The translations under genes were made by a program, and so were the position numbers. This document shows, piece after piece, positions 27,112 to 46,653 of a DNA stretch of 64,000 nt. The notes below the pieces were generated by a model. The model ran no database searches and had not been told where the DNA came from. It was given only the letters and a program-made list of their open reading frames with translations. Source of the stretch: Diphasiastrum complanatum (lineage: Eukaryota > Streptophyta > Lycopodiopsida > Lycopodiales > Lycopodiaceae); NCBI GenBank assembly GCA_029204225.1, contig CM055102.1, positions 28,512,969 to 28,576,968 of the forward strand, in the 5' to 3' direction. How positions within the stretch are numbered: the stretch's first letter is position 1; every line of letters starts with the position of its first letter.

Positions 27112-27330
27112 CCGGTTGATCACTTACCACACACACATTCGGTTGATCACTGACTTCAAACATCCAGGTGATCACTTACCACAGACATTGGGCTGATCAC
27201 TTACCACAGACATTCGGCTGATCACTCACCTCAAACATTTGCCTGATCACTTACCTCAAACATTCGGCTGATCACTTACCACAAATATTTGACTGATCAC
27301 TTACCTCAAACATTCGGCTGATCACTTAAA
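27112..27330. repeat. 25-bp minisatellite with TGATCA core
   Basis: About nine copies of a unit like TGATCACTTACCACAGACAT plus TCGGC. The palindrome TGATCA is kept in every copy while the end of the unit varies. Confidence 0.85.
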
Positions 27331-27403
27331 TCACACACACCATCAGACACCATCGGCCACATAAATCACACACACCATCGAACATAAATCATACACACAA
27401 ATT

Positions 27404-27444
<41 letters not shown>

Positions 27445-27945
27445 ACACTCACTCACTCACTCACACACGCAAATCCATCATCATCGACCGCCCACCATCG
27501 GCGGGCACACTATGATTGACTACCCACATGCATGCACAAATATATGCACTCTCACAAATATACACAAACACATAAACACATGCACTCACGTACATACACA
27601 CACATACATCGGCCACCCGTCAACGACCATCGGCCATCCATCAACGACCATCCGCTTTCCTCCTAAGCCATTGGCTGCCATCCAAATCATCGGCCATCAT
27701 CTGAGATCTCCAAGTTGCCCCCCCCGCGTCAATGATGGGTATATATACTAAAAATGTCACCCATTTGCAAGAGACAAAGCTCAATAGATTCTAAAAAATG
27801 GTAAAAAGAACACAGCCTCCAAAACTATATAAACATTTTTTGTGGGTATGAACACATGCACACACACACACACACACACACACATACTTGCACATACATG
27901 CACACACACATGCACACACACATATACACCTAAAAGCACACACCC
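27331..27945. repeat. CA-rich simple-sequence zone
   Basis: CA tracts (about 27409-27438 and 27855-27882) are mixed with CACTCA, CACATA and ATCGGCCA repeats. No gene; frames here are low-complexity. Confidence 0.85.
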
Positions 27946-28049
27946 GCACACATCAAGGTGTCGAAGCTTCATGTCGATGCATGTCGAAACTCAAAACACC
28001 ACCCTCCAAATGAATGGCCGACAAAATTTTGGCCACATCTAATTATGTC

Positions 28050-28133
28050 CACATCAATCGCCCGCTCTGAACATCATCCACACGTCTTGACCACAAGCCG
28101 CCACCTAGATCATCAGCCGCACATTGAGCAACT

Positions 28134-28231
<98 letters not shown>

Positions 28232-28269
28232 TGTATGTATGTATGTATATGTACACACACACACACACA
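28050..28269. repeat. core plus (CA)n tract, related to 13.5 kb
   Basis: Core 28050-28136, then about 46 CA units to 28228, GTAT repeats and a second short CA run. See the core entry at 13509. Confidence 0.75.
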
Positions 28270-28849
28270 TGAGCCACCTCAAAGAGAATTAATTAACTAT
28301 TCACTATTATGACGTAAATTTTGTAATTATAGCTACAATATTAAGTTAGGCACACGACATTAGTAGTGTATGCATAGCAAAACATGTAAACTAAGGCGGG
28401 AAATGTTAAATCATTTCTATGAACATATTGATCTGTCTTAGATTTTCTATTATCCCAAGTAACTTTCACAAGAACATACTAGTACTAGCATGAATAAAGG
28501 AAAATACTATAATAGCCCCAATTATATCAATCGAAGGTCAATAAGTATGAAACGTCAATAATAGAAAACTCTTTCTCCCATATGCTCTCACATTCATAAC
28601 ACAAGAAAAGTGAAAAAATATGGAAGATGGAGTTATAGCTCCAAATTATTCCAAAACAAAATGAGCAGAAAATTGCACAAGTTTAGGCTTTAGAAAGCTC
28701 TGATTTTCATCCACACTTACCTTTATCAACCTACCTTAATGGTTTTAACTTCTTAGATTATATAAGTCAATTTTCTCTTTATTTTAAGTTCTCTGTCTAT
28801 TATGTCCATGTCTTGAATATAGGATTTAGTACAATCCTAGACTTGGATA
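28270..28849. other. no gene recognised
   Basis: AT-rich with no recognised signature. Confidence 0.5.
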
Positions 28850-29296
28850 CACGGTACTCTAGAGCTCGAGATTTTTGGTTATGCCACATCATACTGGACG
28901 GGATCCGTAAAGTAATTGATAACCTTGTGAGGCCCAGACACACTAAGTGGAGTTAATACATTGTTCGGACAATCCATGCATGTGTAGAGTATCAATAGCA
29001 ATGGAATTTCTTAATAGGGAGATTTAGACCTTGCATGGCTGCATGCACAGGGTAGTCTTGATTGGAAACTTTTCCTACTCCATCATTCATTTGGTGTTTC
29101 ATTGCCAGGTTCCCTCACTCTACTCTTGCTTGCTATTCCTTGGCTCGGGGGTGAAGCTTCTTGAGATGGATCAGTTGCTTCTCCTACGGTTGGGTGGTTT
29201 CTCCACAATGTGTTCTCTTGTGTTTTGTCTTGTAAGAAGGATCTTAAGGAGCTTTCCCTTACACTGTCTTTCTACAAGGTGCATGATCTCAAGCAT
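28850..29296 (+). repeat. K-type LTR (solo copy)
   Basis: It begins ACGGTACTCTAG like the K LTR at 14790 and shares GGCCCAGAC and the GTTGGGTGGTTT...CCACA block near its right end. It is closer to the copy split by element Z (41955-42201 plus 47608-47752). No primer site or body follows. Confidence 0.55.
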
Positions 29297-29726
<430 letters not shown>

Positions 29727-29948
29727 CAATGGCAATGCCTAGTGTAAACATAATTGGTGATACAAATCAGTACTCTGTAAGGCATCAAAAGAAACCATTA
29801 TCAAGAAATGGTTAAATGGATATATGAGATATTTGGATGAAGTTGTTATTGATTTTTAGATCTTCACAATATAAAAAAAATTAGTTTCTTTTATGCATGT
29901 CAAGCATATCTATAGAATTTCATCAAGTTCACAAAGTCTCAAAAAATA

Positions 29949-32386
<2,438 letters not shown>

Positions 32387-32782
32387 TAATTCAGGTATAT
32401 GACGAAGTTATTGCTAAACATTTAGACGTAGCACGATCAGTTTGTGATCGTTGTTAAATATCGGCTGTTTCGAAGTAGGCTAGAAGGCGCAAAGTCTGTC
32501 TATGGTTGAGAAATTCCCAGTCTGTCTCTCGGAGAGTATAGAGCACCTGAATAAAAGATAATGAATACACAGTTCGCCTTAGCGCTGCCCAGCGTTTGCA
32601 AAAGCTAAGATGAAAAAGATAAACGCTTTTGGAATCACCAAAATTTGGGGCTGAAAGCGCCAGCCCAATATCTCTATCTAGCAAATACATGCGCACTAAT
32701 GAAAACAAATATATATAACAACAGGATACCCAAAGAGACCAGATTCACTTAACGCGGATAACTTTGAAGGAGCCACTCCAGG

Positions 32783-32790
32783 TTATATAG
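32783..32790 (-). promoter_or_regulatory. TATA-like box upstream of WRKY copy B
   Basis: CTATATAA on the minus strand about 400 bp before the ATG; a second, TA-rich candidate lies at about 32708-32716. Function is inferred from position and motif only. Confidence 0.35.
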
Positions 32791-33209
32791 CATGTGGCAT
32801 GGACGAGTTCAAGCATGGAGGAAGGGAAAGACATCGTGGAAAGCAAAGCGGTGAAAAAGAAGGGATGAGGAATCGGGAGGGAGTGAGGTGAGGAAAGTGA
32901 GGAGGAGGAGCACGTAACTGCGCTCTCAAAATTCAAAGGCTATCTTATGTAGGTGCGTATGCATGTAATATCTTATGACGCCTTGAGATGAAGCTGAGCT
33001 CAGTGCTTGTGTAAAAGTCAGGTCATATGCATACATCTGTAGATTTGTTCTTTCCCATGAAACTAAGATGTACAAAACATCGTTATTAGCTTTGCTTGCC
33101 ATAGAGGTCATCTAGCAGGAAGATTTTAAACATGATGTGTTTTCATTTGAATAATGTCTCTGTTTTTCCATTCAAATTGCAAACAAAGATCATAAAGATC
33201 ACTTTTGAG

Positions 33210-33911
33210 CATGAAATTTTTTTTTAGGTGAGAGACTATGTTTTTTTGTTTTTTGAAAAGCTTAATAGCACTATCATATATTGACAAACAAGTACAAAAA
33301 ATGGCTTCAAGTCCGAGGTCCATCTTTACTTACAAAGCCCAAAGGCTGCCAAGATAACATACCACGCAGGGTAGCAAACTGAAACTAACTAACTTAAGTG
33401 GTACGTAGAAAAAAACATAGCAAGTGTAATACAAGCCGCTGCCGATAAAGAAGAGGGCTCCCCCTCAAACACCTACTAGTTTCTCGCTGTCCATATCTTC
33501 CACAAAACCCCCAGTCTGCACACATGCCAAAAAATACGAGTAGAGGAATCTGTCAGCAGGGTGTCACCGAGAAGGATGGTGTCGATCTCCAGAGAGAAGG
33601 TGAAGTCCCAAGTCGAGAAGGTGTGACTCAGCAGCTCCAACCAAAGGACCGATGACAACAAAGGAACAAGTGCTCCACTGTTTCTTCATCCAGTTGGCAA
33701 AGCGGGCTAAGGGGATCACTAAGGAATGGCCACTTGGAAAGCAAAGGTAGAGATTTGGTGAGAATACGGTAGGCAAGGTATCGGAGCTTCCTAACAGGAA
33801 GAGAGCGGGCGGTTTTAAGGCAGCAAAGCCAAAAAGACAAGGAGTGAGAGGCTGGTTAAGAAAGTCCGAGGTAAACATCATTGGATGAGGGAGGGACCAT
33901 GCATGTTGCAT
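33210..33911 (-). pseudogene. L1-type LINE 3' fragment (zf-RVT domain)
   Basis: The minus strand reads LSFWLCCLKTARSLPVRKL, then SPLCQLDEETVEHLFLCC: the zinc-binding region found after reverse transcriptase in plant L1 LINEs. A further frame, FWHVCRLGVLWKIWTARN, matches the domain that follows. Frameshifts separate the pieces. T-rich runs at 33210-33260 would be the A-rich 3' tail on the coding strand. The reverse transcriptase and endonuclease are absent, typical of 5' truncation on insertion. Confidence 0.7.
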
Positions 33912-35776
<1,865 letters not shown>

Positions 35777-36374
35777 ATGAAAAAGTTTTATCATCTTCAT
35801 GTGGATCTGTCACCAGAATATGCTCCGCTCAAGACAAGAAATTCAAAGCAACCCAAATTGTCAACTTTTGATATGGTCCGATACAAGAAGGAAAAGCTGA
35901 AGCATATAGATTTATGGTCATCATTGTATCCTATTGATCCATGTTCATTGCAACATCCAGATTTTCATTCGGTGAGTCAGTTAATAATCTATATGTGTCA
36001 TGGCAAAAATGGCCTTTTGGGTTACTGTGAGAATTTGATGCTCTATGGGAATGTACATTCTATGCAAAAAATATATCATTTGGAAGAGGAATCAAGAAAA
36101 ATATCAAAGGAGTGCGAAGAAAAATCTACGAAGTTGTTGTTTGGATGAAAATGAGATGCTCAAGAAGGAGATCCAAAGGTTGAAATCTTCTTTGCATTAT
36201 TATACAACTAATGATGAGATAAAAACTGTGTTTCAATCCATGCGTATCTCATATTTGTCTCTTGTTAAAGATATGGATGTACTCAACAGAAACGTCCGAA
36301 GCAACAAGAGGAAAAGACTGGTAAACAAGGATATATGTGATATATCATCCAGAGGAGGTCATAGAAAAAGATGA
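35777..36374 (+). pseudogene. unknown ORFs, probably one frameshifted protein
   Basis: Frame 1 (35777-36148) ends LEEESRKISKECEEKSTKLL, and frame 2 (to 36374) continues with ENEMLKKEIQRLKSSLHYY and a basic SNKRKRLVNK end. The join region looks like a charged coiled coil broken by one frameshift near 36140. I do not recognise a family. A 150-bp piece of the unknown element from 24.8 kb follows 120 bp downstream, so the ORFs may belong to that mobile element. Confidence 0.3.
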
Positions 36375-36490
36375 ATCCGTGCATTCAAGTAAGTTATAGC
36401 TTATTTGTATTGAATATTGCTTGAACTTTTTGATTCATTCATAATCACTAGTTTTGTTATTTATTAATTTCAACTTTCTGTTGATTTGCT

Positions 36491-36638
36491 TTTTCACATC
36501 TTGTTTGCACGAAATTCCAAGCCAGAGGCATATGCGAAGGAAGCTATTTCTAGATTAGAGGATGTGTTGTCTGAAACAAGCTTACATAAAGGCCACATTA
36601 AAATAAAAAAAGGTGACAAGCTATCAGGTAAAGTAGGA
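36491..36638 (+). repeat. second copy of the 24779-24927 fragment
   Basis: About 95 percent similar by eye (TTCACATCTTGTTTGCA through GATAAGCTATCAGGTAAA). It shows that the unknown element at 24.4 kb is repetitive. Confidence 0.8.
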
Positions 36639-36748
36639 TTATAAAAATTTCAAAAAGCATGCAAATTTATACAAGCCAATAGGCAATAGACACAAAATGA
36701 AATTTTGTATATTAAATAATTTTTTTACAAAGTACAATTGAGCAAAAT

Positions 36749-37932
36749 CTACTCTGCTTCCGATACTTTCTCTAATGAAAGTTGCAACTTTGAATCATGC
36801 AACAATTTCGTTCTTTTGTATGGATCCAAGAGCTCATAGTTTTCATGCTTACTCAGATCAATGTAGGCAGCATACAATGCAAAATGAGATGATCTGAGCA
36901 TGTAATTCACTGGTCCATATCCTAAAATTTTAAGTGCACTAGTTTTCTTTACAAAATTTATTCTATGCACCTTATTAAAATTATGTCCTCCAAGAAAATG
37001 AGTTGATTGCCATAATCATTGTCTCACCATGTTGATAAAGCTTTGAATGGGCAACACTTATCTCATTATTCTTGAAGAACTTTAGATAATGCCCCAGTGT
37101 ATGATCTCTAATATCGCTCTCAAGCGCGCTCTCTCTTCGTCCAGCCATCACTTTCTACGCTCGAGACCGATACCGTTGTATTGCCAATATCGCTTTCGAG
37201 TGCGGATCTTCCTGCTTCTGATCTTCTCTTGTTATCTCGCGCTCGAAAACGATATTCAGTCCTGGTATCGATTTCAAATGCCTTTCTATTGCAAACTTTT
37301 TTGTTTTCATTACCTGCGCTTGGGTTCGATATACAATTTACAGACTTTTTTTTTTTTCAAATTTACTTCTTTTGATTATGAGAATGATGGCTAGGATCTT
37401 TTGCAGTTCTACCTCTATATTGCAGCTGTCCAATATTAGTGTGAATAACATCTACCACACCTGCTAGAGATCCACTGGGCTCCCATTCATTTATGTTGGA
37501 TGGATATAAATCTGCAAGAGAAAAATGATCAGATTGGCAAGTTTATTAATAGATATTAATGAACTTACAAAAATCAAAGTATTGTAAAATATCAATACTC
37601 ACAGTTGTTTTTTTTTGTGATCCTGACGGTTGAATTGTTGCACATTTATCTCTGAATGCATATATACATGTTGGACTATTCAGAAGTAGATTTTCCTCCT
37701 GATGATGTTTTGAAATCCAAAATTCTAGCATTCCAATAAGATTGAAATGATAGTTTTGACCTTTTGCTTTTTCGAAATGCTCCTCTTGATGATGGATGCA
37801 TAAAAACCCAAGGGTTTTTTTAATATTTTCTTGGCACCCATAATCCATTATCATATTTCTCGTTGAATAGAAGCACAAAGTCGATTGAGGAGCACGGTTT
37901 CCTTGATGGCGCCATTCGTAATGTGCAGGCAA
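36749..37932 (-). pseudogene. unknown minus-strand ORFs
   Basis: Two open frames, 37546-37932 (HYEWRHQGNRAPQSTLCFYS, KTLGFLCIHHQEEHFEKAK) and 36749-36970 (GYGPVNYMLRSSHFALYAAY). Amino-acid composition looks protein-like rather than random, with clustered Cys and His in the first. They could be exons of one gene or element remnants; no splice pair could be proved and no family is recognised. Confidence 0.25.
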
Positions 37933-38799
37933 AAATCTGAAACATTGAACTATGAATCTGAAAATATGTGTTGGCGAAAATTTGAATCACTGAACTATTT
38001 GGTGTTACGAATTAACTCTAGTTAACCCTGTTAAGCATGCTTTGACAATGCATATACAGTAATGGTACATCGATTTTCTCATTTCAACCATCTGTCATAT
38101 TCATTTTAAATATTTTTGGGTCTCTTCAGACAGTGATGAGCTGGAAGGGCATGTCTCAACAACCAATAGCATTTCCACATGCTGCCCAATGAAACAGTAA
38201 TATATTTAGAAAGTTTTTATTTATTTATATTTGGAAAATTCTACGTCACGTAGAACCCCGATTTCAAGGTTTCAATTGGCCCACATGGCAACAAAAATAA
38301 GTAAAAAACTATAAAAAGCAACTTTTTCAAAAGCCCTCGTCGGGCTCTAAGTTTCTCTAATGATTAAAACACCTAGAACAACTATAAAGAAGTCAGCAAG
38401 CTTCTCCATGATCAAGTTTACTTTTTTTTGTGTTCTCTCTCTTTTCTCTCACAAAGATAGCAACAACATTCAAATCCAACAATAAGCAAATCCAACAAAT
38501 ATGAAAATAGCAAAAACATGAGAAAAATGGAAAAGAAGGAGATGTAAGGACATCTGATTGCCAAAATGGTAGAGGTCTCGCCTTCTTTTGATTGAACATG
38601 AAAAATGAAATACATGGCTCTTCTATTTATAGTGAAGAATGGGCACTTGGTCTCAATGGATGTTGGCCAATTTCTAACTCCCTTAAAATGATGAGAAACA
38701 CCTCTTTATTCACTAACTTGACTTCCAGGCCTCTAAACCATTCAATTTTCACAAATGGCCTAAAAGTCACTTATACTTAAACATAACATTTTTTACACT
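37933..38799. other. no gene recognised
   Basis: AT-rich. A near-palindrome GGTTCTACGTGACGTAGAA (complement) lies at about 38239-38257. Confidence 0.45.
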
Positions 38800-39121
38800 T
38801 TCAAAAAAGATTTTGTGACAAAATCCACAGTGTTACAAAGTGATGATTAATTTTGGTATCATCATGTGACGTATATAACGGTCACTTAAACGTCACAACA
38901 TTTTTTCAGATTTTCAAGAGATTTTTTGTGACAAAAATAGTGTTGTAACGCAACACTCACTTTGAACATCACCCAATGACATTCAAAAAGTGTCGCAACA
39001 AATTTATTGCTAAGCAAAGTTTTTGTAATATCATATATCAATGTTAAATTGTTGCTTAGTGACATTTATTTTGATATTTCTAGTCATTGTTGTATGACAT
39101 TTTTTGCCATTTGTAGTAGTG
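38800..39121 (-). mobile_element. CACTA-type transposon end
   Basis: The minus strand starts CACTACTACAAATGGC, the terminal form of plant CACTA (En/Spm) elements. Inside it are repeated GTGACA/TGTCGCAACA-like motifs (about 38812-39105), as expected for subterminal transposase-binding repeats. The opposite terminus was not found in the window, so the element is truncated or the match is to a related foldback family. Confidence 0.45.
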
Positions 39122-41600
<2,479 letters not shown>

Positions 41601-41954
41601 ATTAGACTGTGCACAAAATAGTAGATGATTCCAGCATGGATAGTCTTCAGGGCAATAATATCTATTTCATAGATTCAATGGGAGCTACAAATATCATCTA
41701 ATACTATTGAAAGCAATCTTGTTTCTAGCAACCGTAACACCCTCAATCGTCCCCTTTGATCTAGGACTCTTTCTAGCTCATAACCTATGGTGTCTTTCTC
41801 CTCTAGAGACACTAGACCTTCGACCGGCTATCGCCATCATGCAAACATTTCTTCAGTTTGCTAACATAAAATACTCTATGCACCTTGCATCCCCCAGGTA
41901 GTTGTAGCTTATAAGCTACTTGGCTAACCTTCTTAATAATCAACCATGGTCCAC
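41601..41954. other. no gene recognised
   Basis: Frames exist but show no domain; the sequence leads into a K-type LTR. Confidence 0.4.
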
Positions 41955-42201
41955 AATATCTAGGAGGCCTAGACACACTAATTGGAGTTAGTATATGGTT
42001 TAGGACAATCCATGCGTGTGTCGAGCATCAATAGCGATGGAATTTCTTAATAGAGAAATTTAGACCTTGCATGGCTGCATGCACAGGGTGGTCTTGGGTC
42101 CATATAACTATTGGAAACTCGCACTACTCCATCATTCATTTGGTGTTTCATTGCTAGGTTCTCTCAATATACTCTTGCTTCCTATTCCTTGGCTCGGGGG
42201 T
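41955..42201 (+). repeat. K-type LTR, left part (split by element Z)
   Basis: It aligns with 28935-29151 (GACCTTGCATGGCTGCATGC, CTCCATCATTCATTTGGTGT). The alignment breaks at 42201 and resumes at 47603, showing that Z inserted here. Confidence 0.8.
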
Positions 42202-43133
42202 TGTAGAACAGCTGATCAGATAGATCATGATTCTACTAACAAAACGCACAGTTTACTTGACAAAGGATGAGAAAGAAACGAACGCGAACTCAAAACGTTT
42301 TTATTCATGATCAACCTCAAAGGATTCGCGAAAGAGTTACTCGTAGAAGCTCGTGGCTTTCTTGTTGAAGCTCAAAAGATTCGAAAACAGAATCTTGTTG
42401 CGAAATATTTTGTTTCTTGTTCAAACCTCAGATGTCAAGAAATTGTCGCGAACAATTAGCGAAATCTTCTGGACTGTTCTTCAAGCTCACCTATCGCGAA
42501 ACCGTCGCGAACAGTTTGCGAGATATTCTGGGTTTCTTCTTGATGCTCAAAGTTGTCATCTGTCACGAACAATTCACGAAAGACAAAAATGTCACGAAGA
42601 GACAAGTGTTATGAACAATTCGCGAAACACGAAGCTGAGATGAAGAGATAGACTATCGCGAATAATTCGCGGACAGAATTTATTCAACCTGGAAATAGAG
42701 CATCTATTTGAATATCAATCGTCATAAACGGTTAGATATCTACTATTACAACATTAAAAGACCAAAAAACCTGTAAATAAAAGTCCAAAAGACCTGTCAT
42801 GTAGTAATATAAATACATGTGCACTACTCGTTGTGACCAACTCACTCAATCAGAGACACAACAGCGAGATAAGACAGCAGGAGATGTATATTGATGAATC
42901 AGATTCAGAGTTATAATAATCGATTTTTGATCAATAGTTTCTTATTGTCTAGATTATCTTAAGTTGTCTCTTACTTCCGCATATTATTTCCGCACGCATA
43001 TTCATTCAAGGCAGACACTGTTCTATTAGTACATAGATCAGATACAGACCTGATTGAAGACATTGATATTAGTTCGATTTATTCAAACTTTCATCGTGTT
43101 CTCTGTGGAAGAACAATTACTATTTTTCCTATA
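42202..43133 (+). repeat. 5' LTR of element Z
   Basis: 932 bp, TGTAGAAC...CCTATA (ends TA instead of CA). Between 42290 and 42680 it holds about six imperfect inverted motifs of type TCGCGAACAATTCGCGAA, several with CG changed to TG or CA. Confidence 0.85.
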
Positions 43134-43134
43134 G

Positions 43135-43146
43135 TGGTATCAGAGC
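43135..43146 (+). other. primer binding site (tRNA-iMet) of Z
   Basis: TGGTATCAGAGC, one base after the LTR end. TGGTATCAGAG recurs within the next 35 bases, a local duplication. Confidence 0.9.
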
Positions 43147-43314
43147 ATACGGAATTAAATCTGGTATAGTGGTATCAGAGTATATAGGTTCGAAACTAAT
43201 ACAATGATATCAGAACGAATCAGAGTCGATACAGTGGTATCTTTGCACCCCTCTCAACATATTTCATACATCCATCAACAAGCCCCTATCTGGAGTGATT
43301 CAAAAAATTAGAAG

Positions 43315-46300
43315 ATGTCGTCGATTATCAATATTCAGGCTAAGATCACTATGATCTTGGATCCATAAGGCTCAAATTACTTGATTTGAAAATTAAAGAC
43401 TTCACTCTTATTGAAGGGCGAAGGTCTATGACAATGGGTAGAACCAATAGGGGAGAAGCCAGTAGCTACTCCTGGCAAAGAACTTTGGGAATGGAGTTTA
43501 AAAAATGACAAAGCTATAGCACTGATTATTACATCTTCAGTGCATGACAATATAATGCTAGATCTTACATTAATTTCGAATGCAAAAGATTTCTGGGAAA
43601 AATTGCAAACCAAGAATGAGACTCGATCTCATAATCATGTACTTGGAAGAGCAATTAACTTACCTATAGTGGGACCGCAAAGACTTGAACACGTTCATGC
43701 GAAAGACAAAAGATCTATTTATTTCCTTGTAGAATTCTGGTGCAGAAAATATGATTTATAAGGAAAAATAGCTTAGCTATTTTCTTCAAGCCCTACCTAG
43801 GTCATTCCACACAACAAGAACCTTATTGGCGAAAGATGCGACAATGACACTTCAAAAGACAATAGACGGAGTTAAGGATGAAGTAGAAGCTCGTGAACGC
43901 TATGATGACAATGGCGATTCCAAAAATGCTCAATTTACTCAGAAGAATATATCTTCTAAGAAGTCTAAGTTTAAGAGGGAGTCCTCTAAGAAGAATGAGT
44001 CTAAGACTAATGAACAACAATCTGGAAAACAATAGAAGAACTCTGGTGATAAGAAGATCTGCAACATATGCAAAAGATCAGGTCACACAGAAGAAAAGTG
44101 TTGGTTAGATCCAAAGATTGAATGCATTCATTTTCATAAACGTGGTCATGCAGCAGTAGACTATTATCAGAATCACAGAAACAAAAAGGAGCAGAATCGA
44201 AGCGAACCTTCAGAATCAAACTATGTCGAAGACAAAGTAGAATGCTCTAGAGTAGCAAAAAATAGGGCAAGAAGGAACTCAGCAGCATATGTTAGTGCTG
44301 GTCTATGTTTTTCATCTAATTCAATTCAAAAAGTAGTACTTTATTCGGGAGCCAGCTCACATTTTGTTTCTTCAAAACAAATTGTCTGAGTACAAGAAGA
44401 TGAACTATTTGAGATTCATTATACTTGGAGATGGTTCTAAGCACATGGTTGATGGAACTGGTGTATTATGGCTAGACACAAATAAGGGTGACAAGAAACT
44501 GGAGGAAGTTCTCTATGTCCCTACTCATGACAAAGATCTTCTATCTGTAGCTAAGATAGTCGATACAAGCATGTCAGTAATCTTCACAAAGAACTCTTGT
44601 AAACTGTTTGAGGACGATTCTGATAACCTGGTTGATAAAGACAACAAAGAAAGAAATTTATATCACCTGAATATTTGAACAAGAATCGAACAACCAAATC
44701 AAACTCAGGAATCAACAGATATACTGCGGCACAAAAGGCTATGTCACATGAACATGGAAGCCTTGTACCAAGCCAACAAAAGTCAAAGAATTCAATGAGT
44801 CAAAATCAAAACTAGAGATATTTGAACTACCTGTGAATCCTATCCTAAATGCAAGATGACTAGAACACCTTTTAGTAAGGATGTTTATAAAGCAACTAAG
44901 GTACTTGAAATTGTGCATTCAGATATTTGTGGACCATTCGGAGTATTGTCGTTGGGTGATGCAAAGTACTTCATTATATTTATTGATGACTTCAACAAGT
45001 TCGCTATAGTATACTTTATATGTACTAAATCTGAAGCTTTCGAGAAATTGAGCTGAGAAGCAGACATGCAATAAGTTGAAGCAGATTCGCACAGATCATG
45101 GAGGTGAGTACAATTCTAATGAATTCAAAGCTTACTGTACTGATCGAGGTATTATACACACTAAGACTGCATCTTACACACCTCAGCACAATGGAATAGC
45201 TGAACGAAGGAATCATACACTTATGGAAGCTGCAAGGTGTATGATGGCTCATGAAAAAGCACCAAAACAGTTGTGGGCAGAAGCAGTGGCTACATCAAAT
45301 TATCTTCAGAATCGTATTTTGAAATCTCAAATACCAGATAAATCTCCTCATGAGATATGGTGGAAGGCGAAGCCAAATCTAGAACATGTTTGGACATTTG
45401 GATGCATAGTGTATATGCACATACCAAATAAACTGAGAAAGAAACTTGATGAAAAGACAGAACAAGGTTTTCTAGTAGGATTTGAGTTACATTTGTCATA
45501 TTATTGTGTCTATGTACCTGAAACTGGCAAGATAAAAATTGTTCGAGATGTTATTTTGATGAGTCAAAATACATAGCAGACAGTGATCTAGTCGGCTATG
45601 AAATTTTCAAAAATTATTATGAGCTACCAATGACAACAGAAGTAAAACAAGCAGAAGATGAAAAATAATTACTAGCCAATTCAACATCAACCCAGGCCCA
45701 ACGCACTGGAAGATCTCAAAATGAATCCTGAAGTAAGGGAGGTCAAGATCGAGTACCTACCTATACCTAATGGCAGAAAACTAGTCAAGTGCAAGTGGAT
45801 CTACAAGATTAAAATAGAACCTGATGGAGAAAACATCATATACAAAGCAAGGTTAGTTGCTAAAGGATTTTCACAGAAGTATGGAATCGACTACACTGAT
45901 ACTTTCTCACCGGTAGTCAAACATACATCAATTTGCTTGTTATTTGCATATGCAGTGGCTCATGATCTAAAAATCCGTATTGTGGATGAGAAAACTGCAT
46001 TCTTGCATGCGAAATTGGAAGAAGACTTATTCATGGACCAACCACTTGGTTTTGTAAACCAAGAACATCCTTTCATTGGAAGTTGGCAAAGAGAGTACTA
46101 CAATATCTCTGGGAAACAAAAGACTATGGACTGTGTTATTCGAAAGAAGCTGGATTTCACATCGAATCTTACAGTGACGCAAGCTGGGCATTCATGAAGG
46201 ATGATAGCAAAAGTAAAACAAGAGTTGTACTCTAGCAAAAGTAAAACAAGAGGTTGTACTCTAGCATCTGGCGCATCCATACTCTGGATAAGCAAGAAAC

Positions 46301-46608
46301 AAACAGCAGTAGCTCAATCTTTCTGTGAAGCGGAATATGTAGCAGTAGCCAAGATGGCAAACGAGCTAATTTGGATTAAACAGATGTTGGAAGGATTTGA
46401 TGAATCTATTTCTGAACCTTATGTCTTGTTAATGGATAACACAAAAGATCCTATATTTCACTCAAAAACGAAGCACATAGTTATCAAATATCATGTGATT
46501 CGGGACTTAGTCAAGAAGAAGACACTGAAGGCAGTCTTCAAACCCATAGAGAAAATAACAACTGATATCTTTACGAAGCCACTCAGTAAAGCTTTGTTCG
46601 AGAAGTAG
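43315..46608 (+). pseudogene. gag-pol of copia element Z (multiple lesions)
   Basis: Gag starts at MSSIINIQAKI (43315) with a stop soon after; UBN2 helices follow (KELWEWSLKNDKAIALII). A zinc knuckle CNICKRSGHTEEKC lies at 44060-44101. The protease active site reads LYSGASSHF, Tyr for the catalytic Asp. Integrase keeps the D...D-X35-E triad (HSDICGP; Asp codon 45094; Glu codon 45202, AERRN) but is split by a frameshift near 45055-45076. RT begins KCKWIYKIKIEPDG and has VDEKTAFLHAKLEED, then jumps from DQPLGFVNQEHPF into the RNase H region, losing YVDD. RNase H (WISKKQTAVAQSFCEAEYVA, DIFTKPLSKALF) carries a 28-bp tandem duplication at 46207-46263 that shifts the frame. Confidence 0.85.
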
Positions 46609-46639
46609 CGAAGAAGATTGGGGTTAATCCAACTGCCCA

Positions 46640-46653
46640 CTTTCAGAGGGAGC
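46640..46653 (+). other. polypurine tract of Z
   Basis: TTTCAGAGGGAGC immediately before the 3' LTR start TGTAGAAC. Confidence 0.7.

Noticed and set aside
27112-27330. CRISPR-like array of 25-bp repeats
   Set aside because: Repeats are directly abutting without spacers and the genome is a plant's; it is a minisatellite.
37089-37394. Plus-strand frames with hydrophobic residues
   Set aside because: No start context, domain or second copy; composition fits T-rich DNA.
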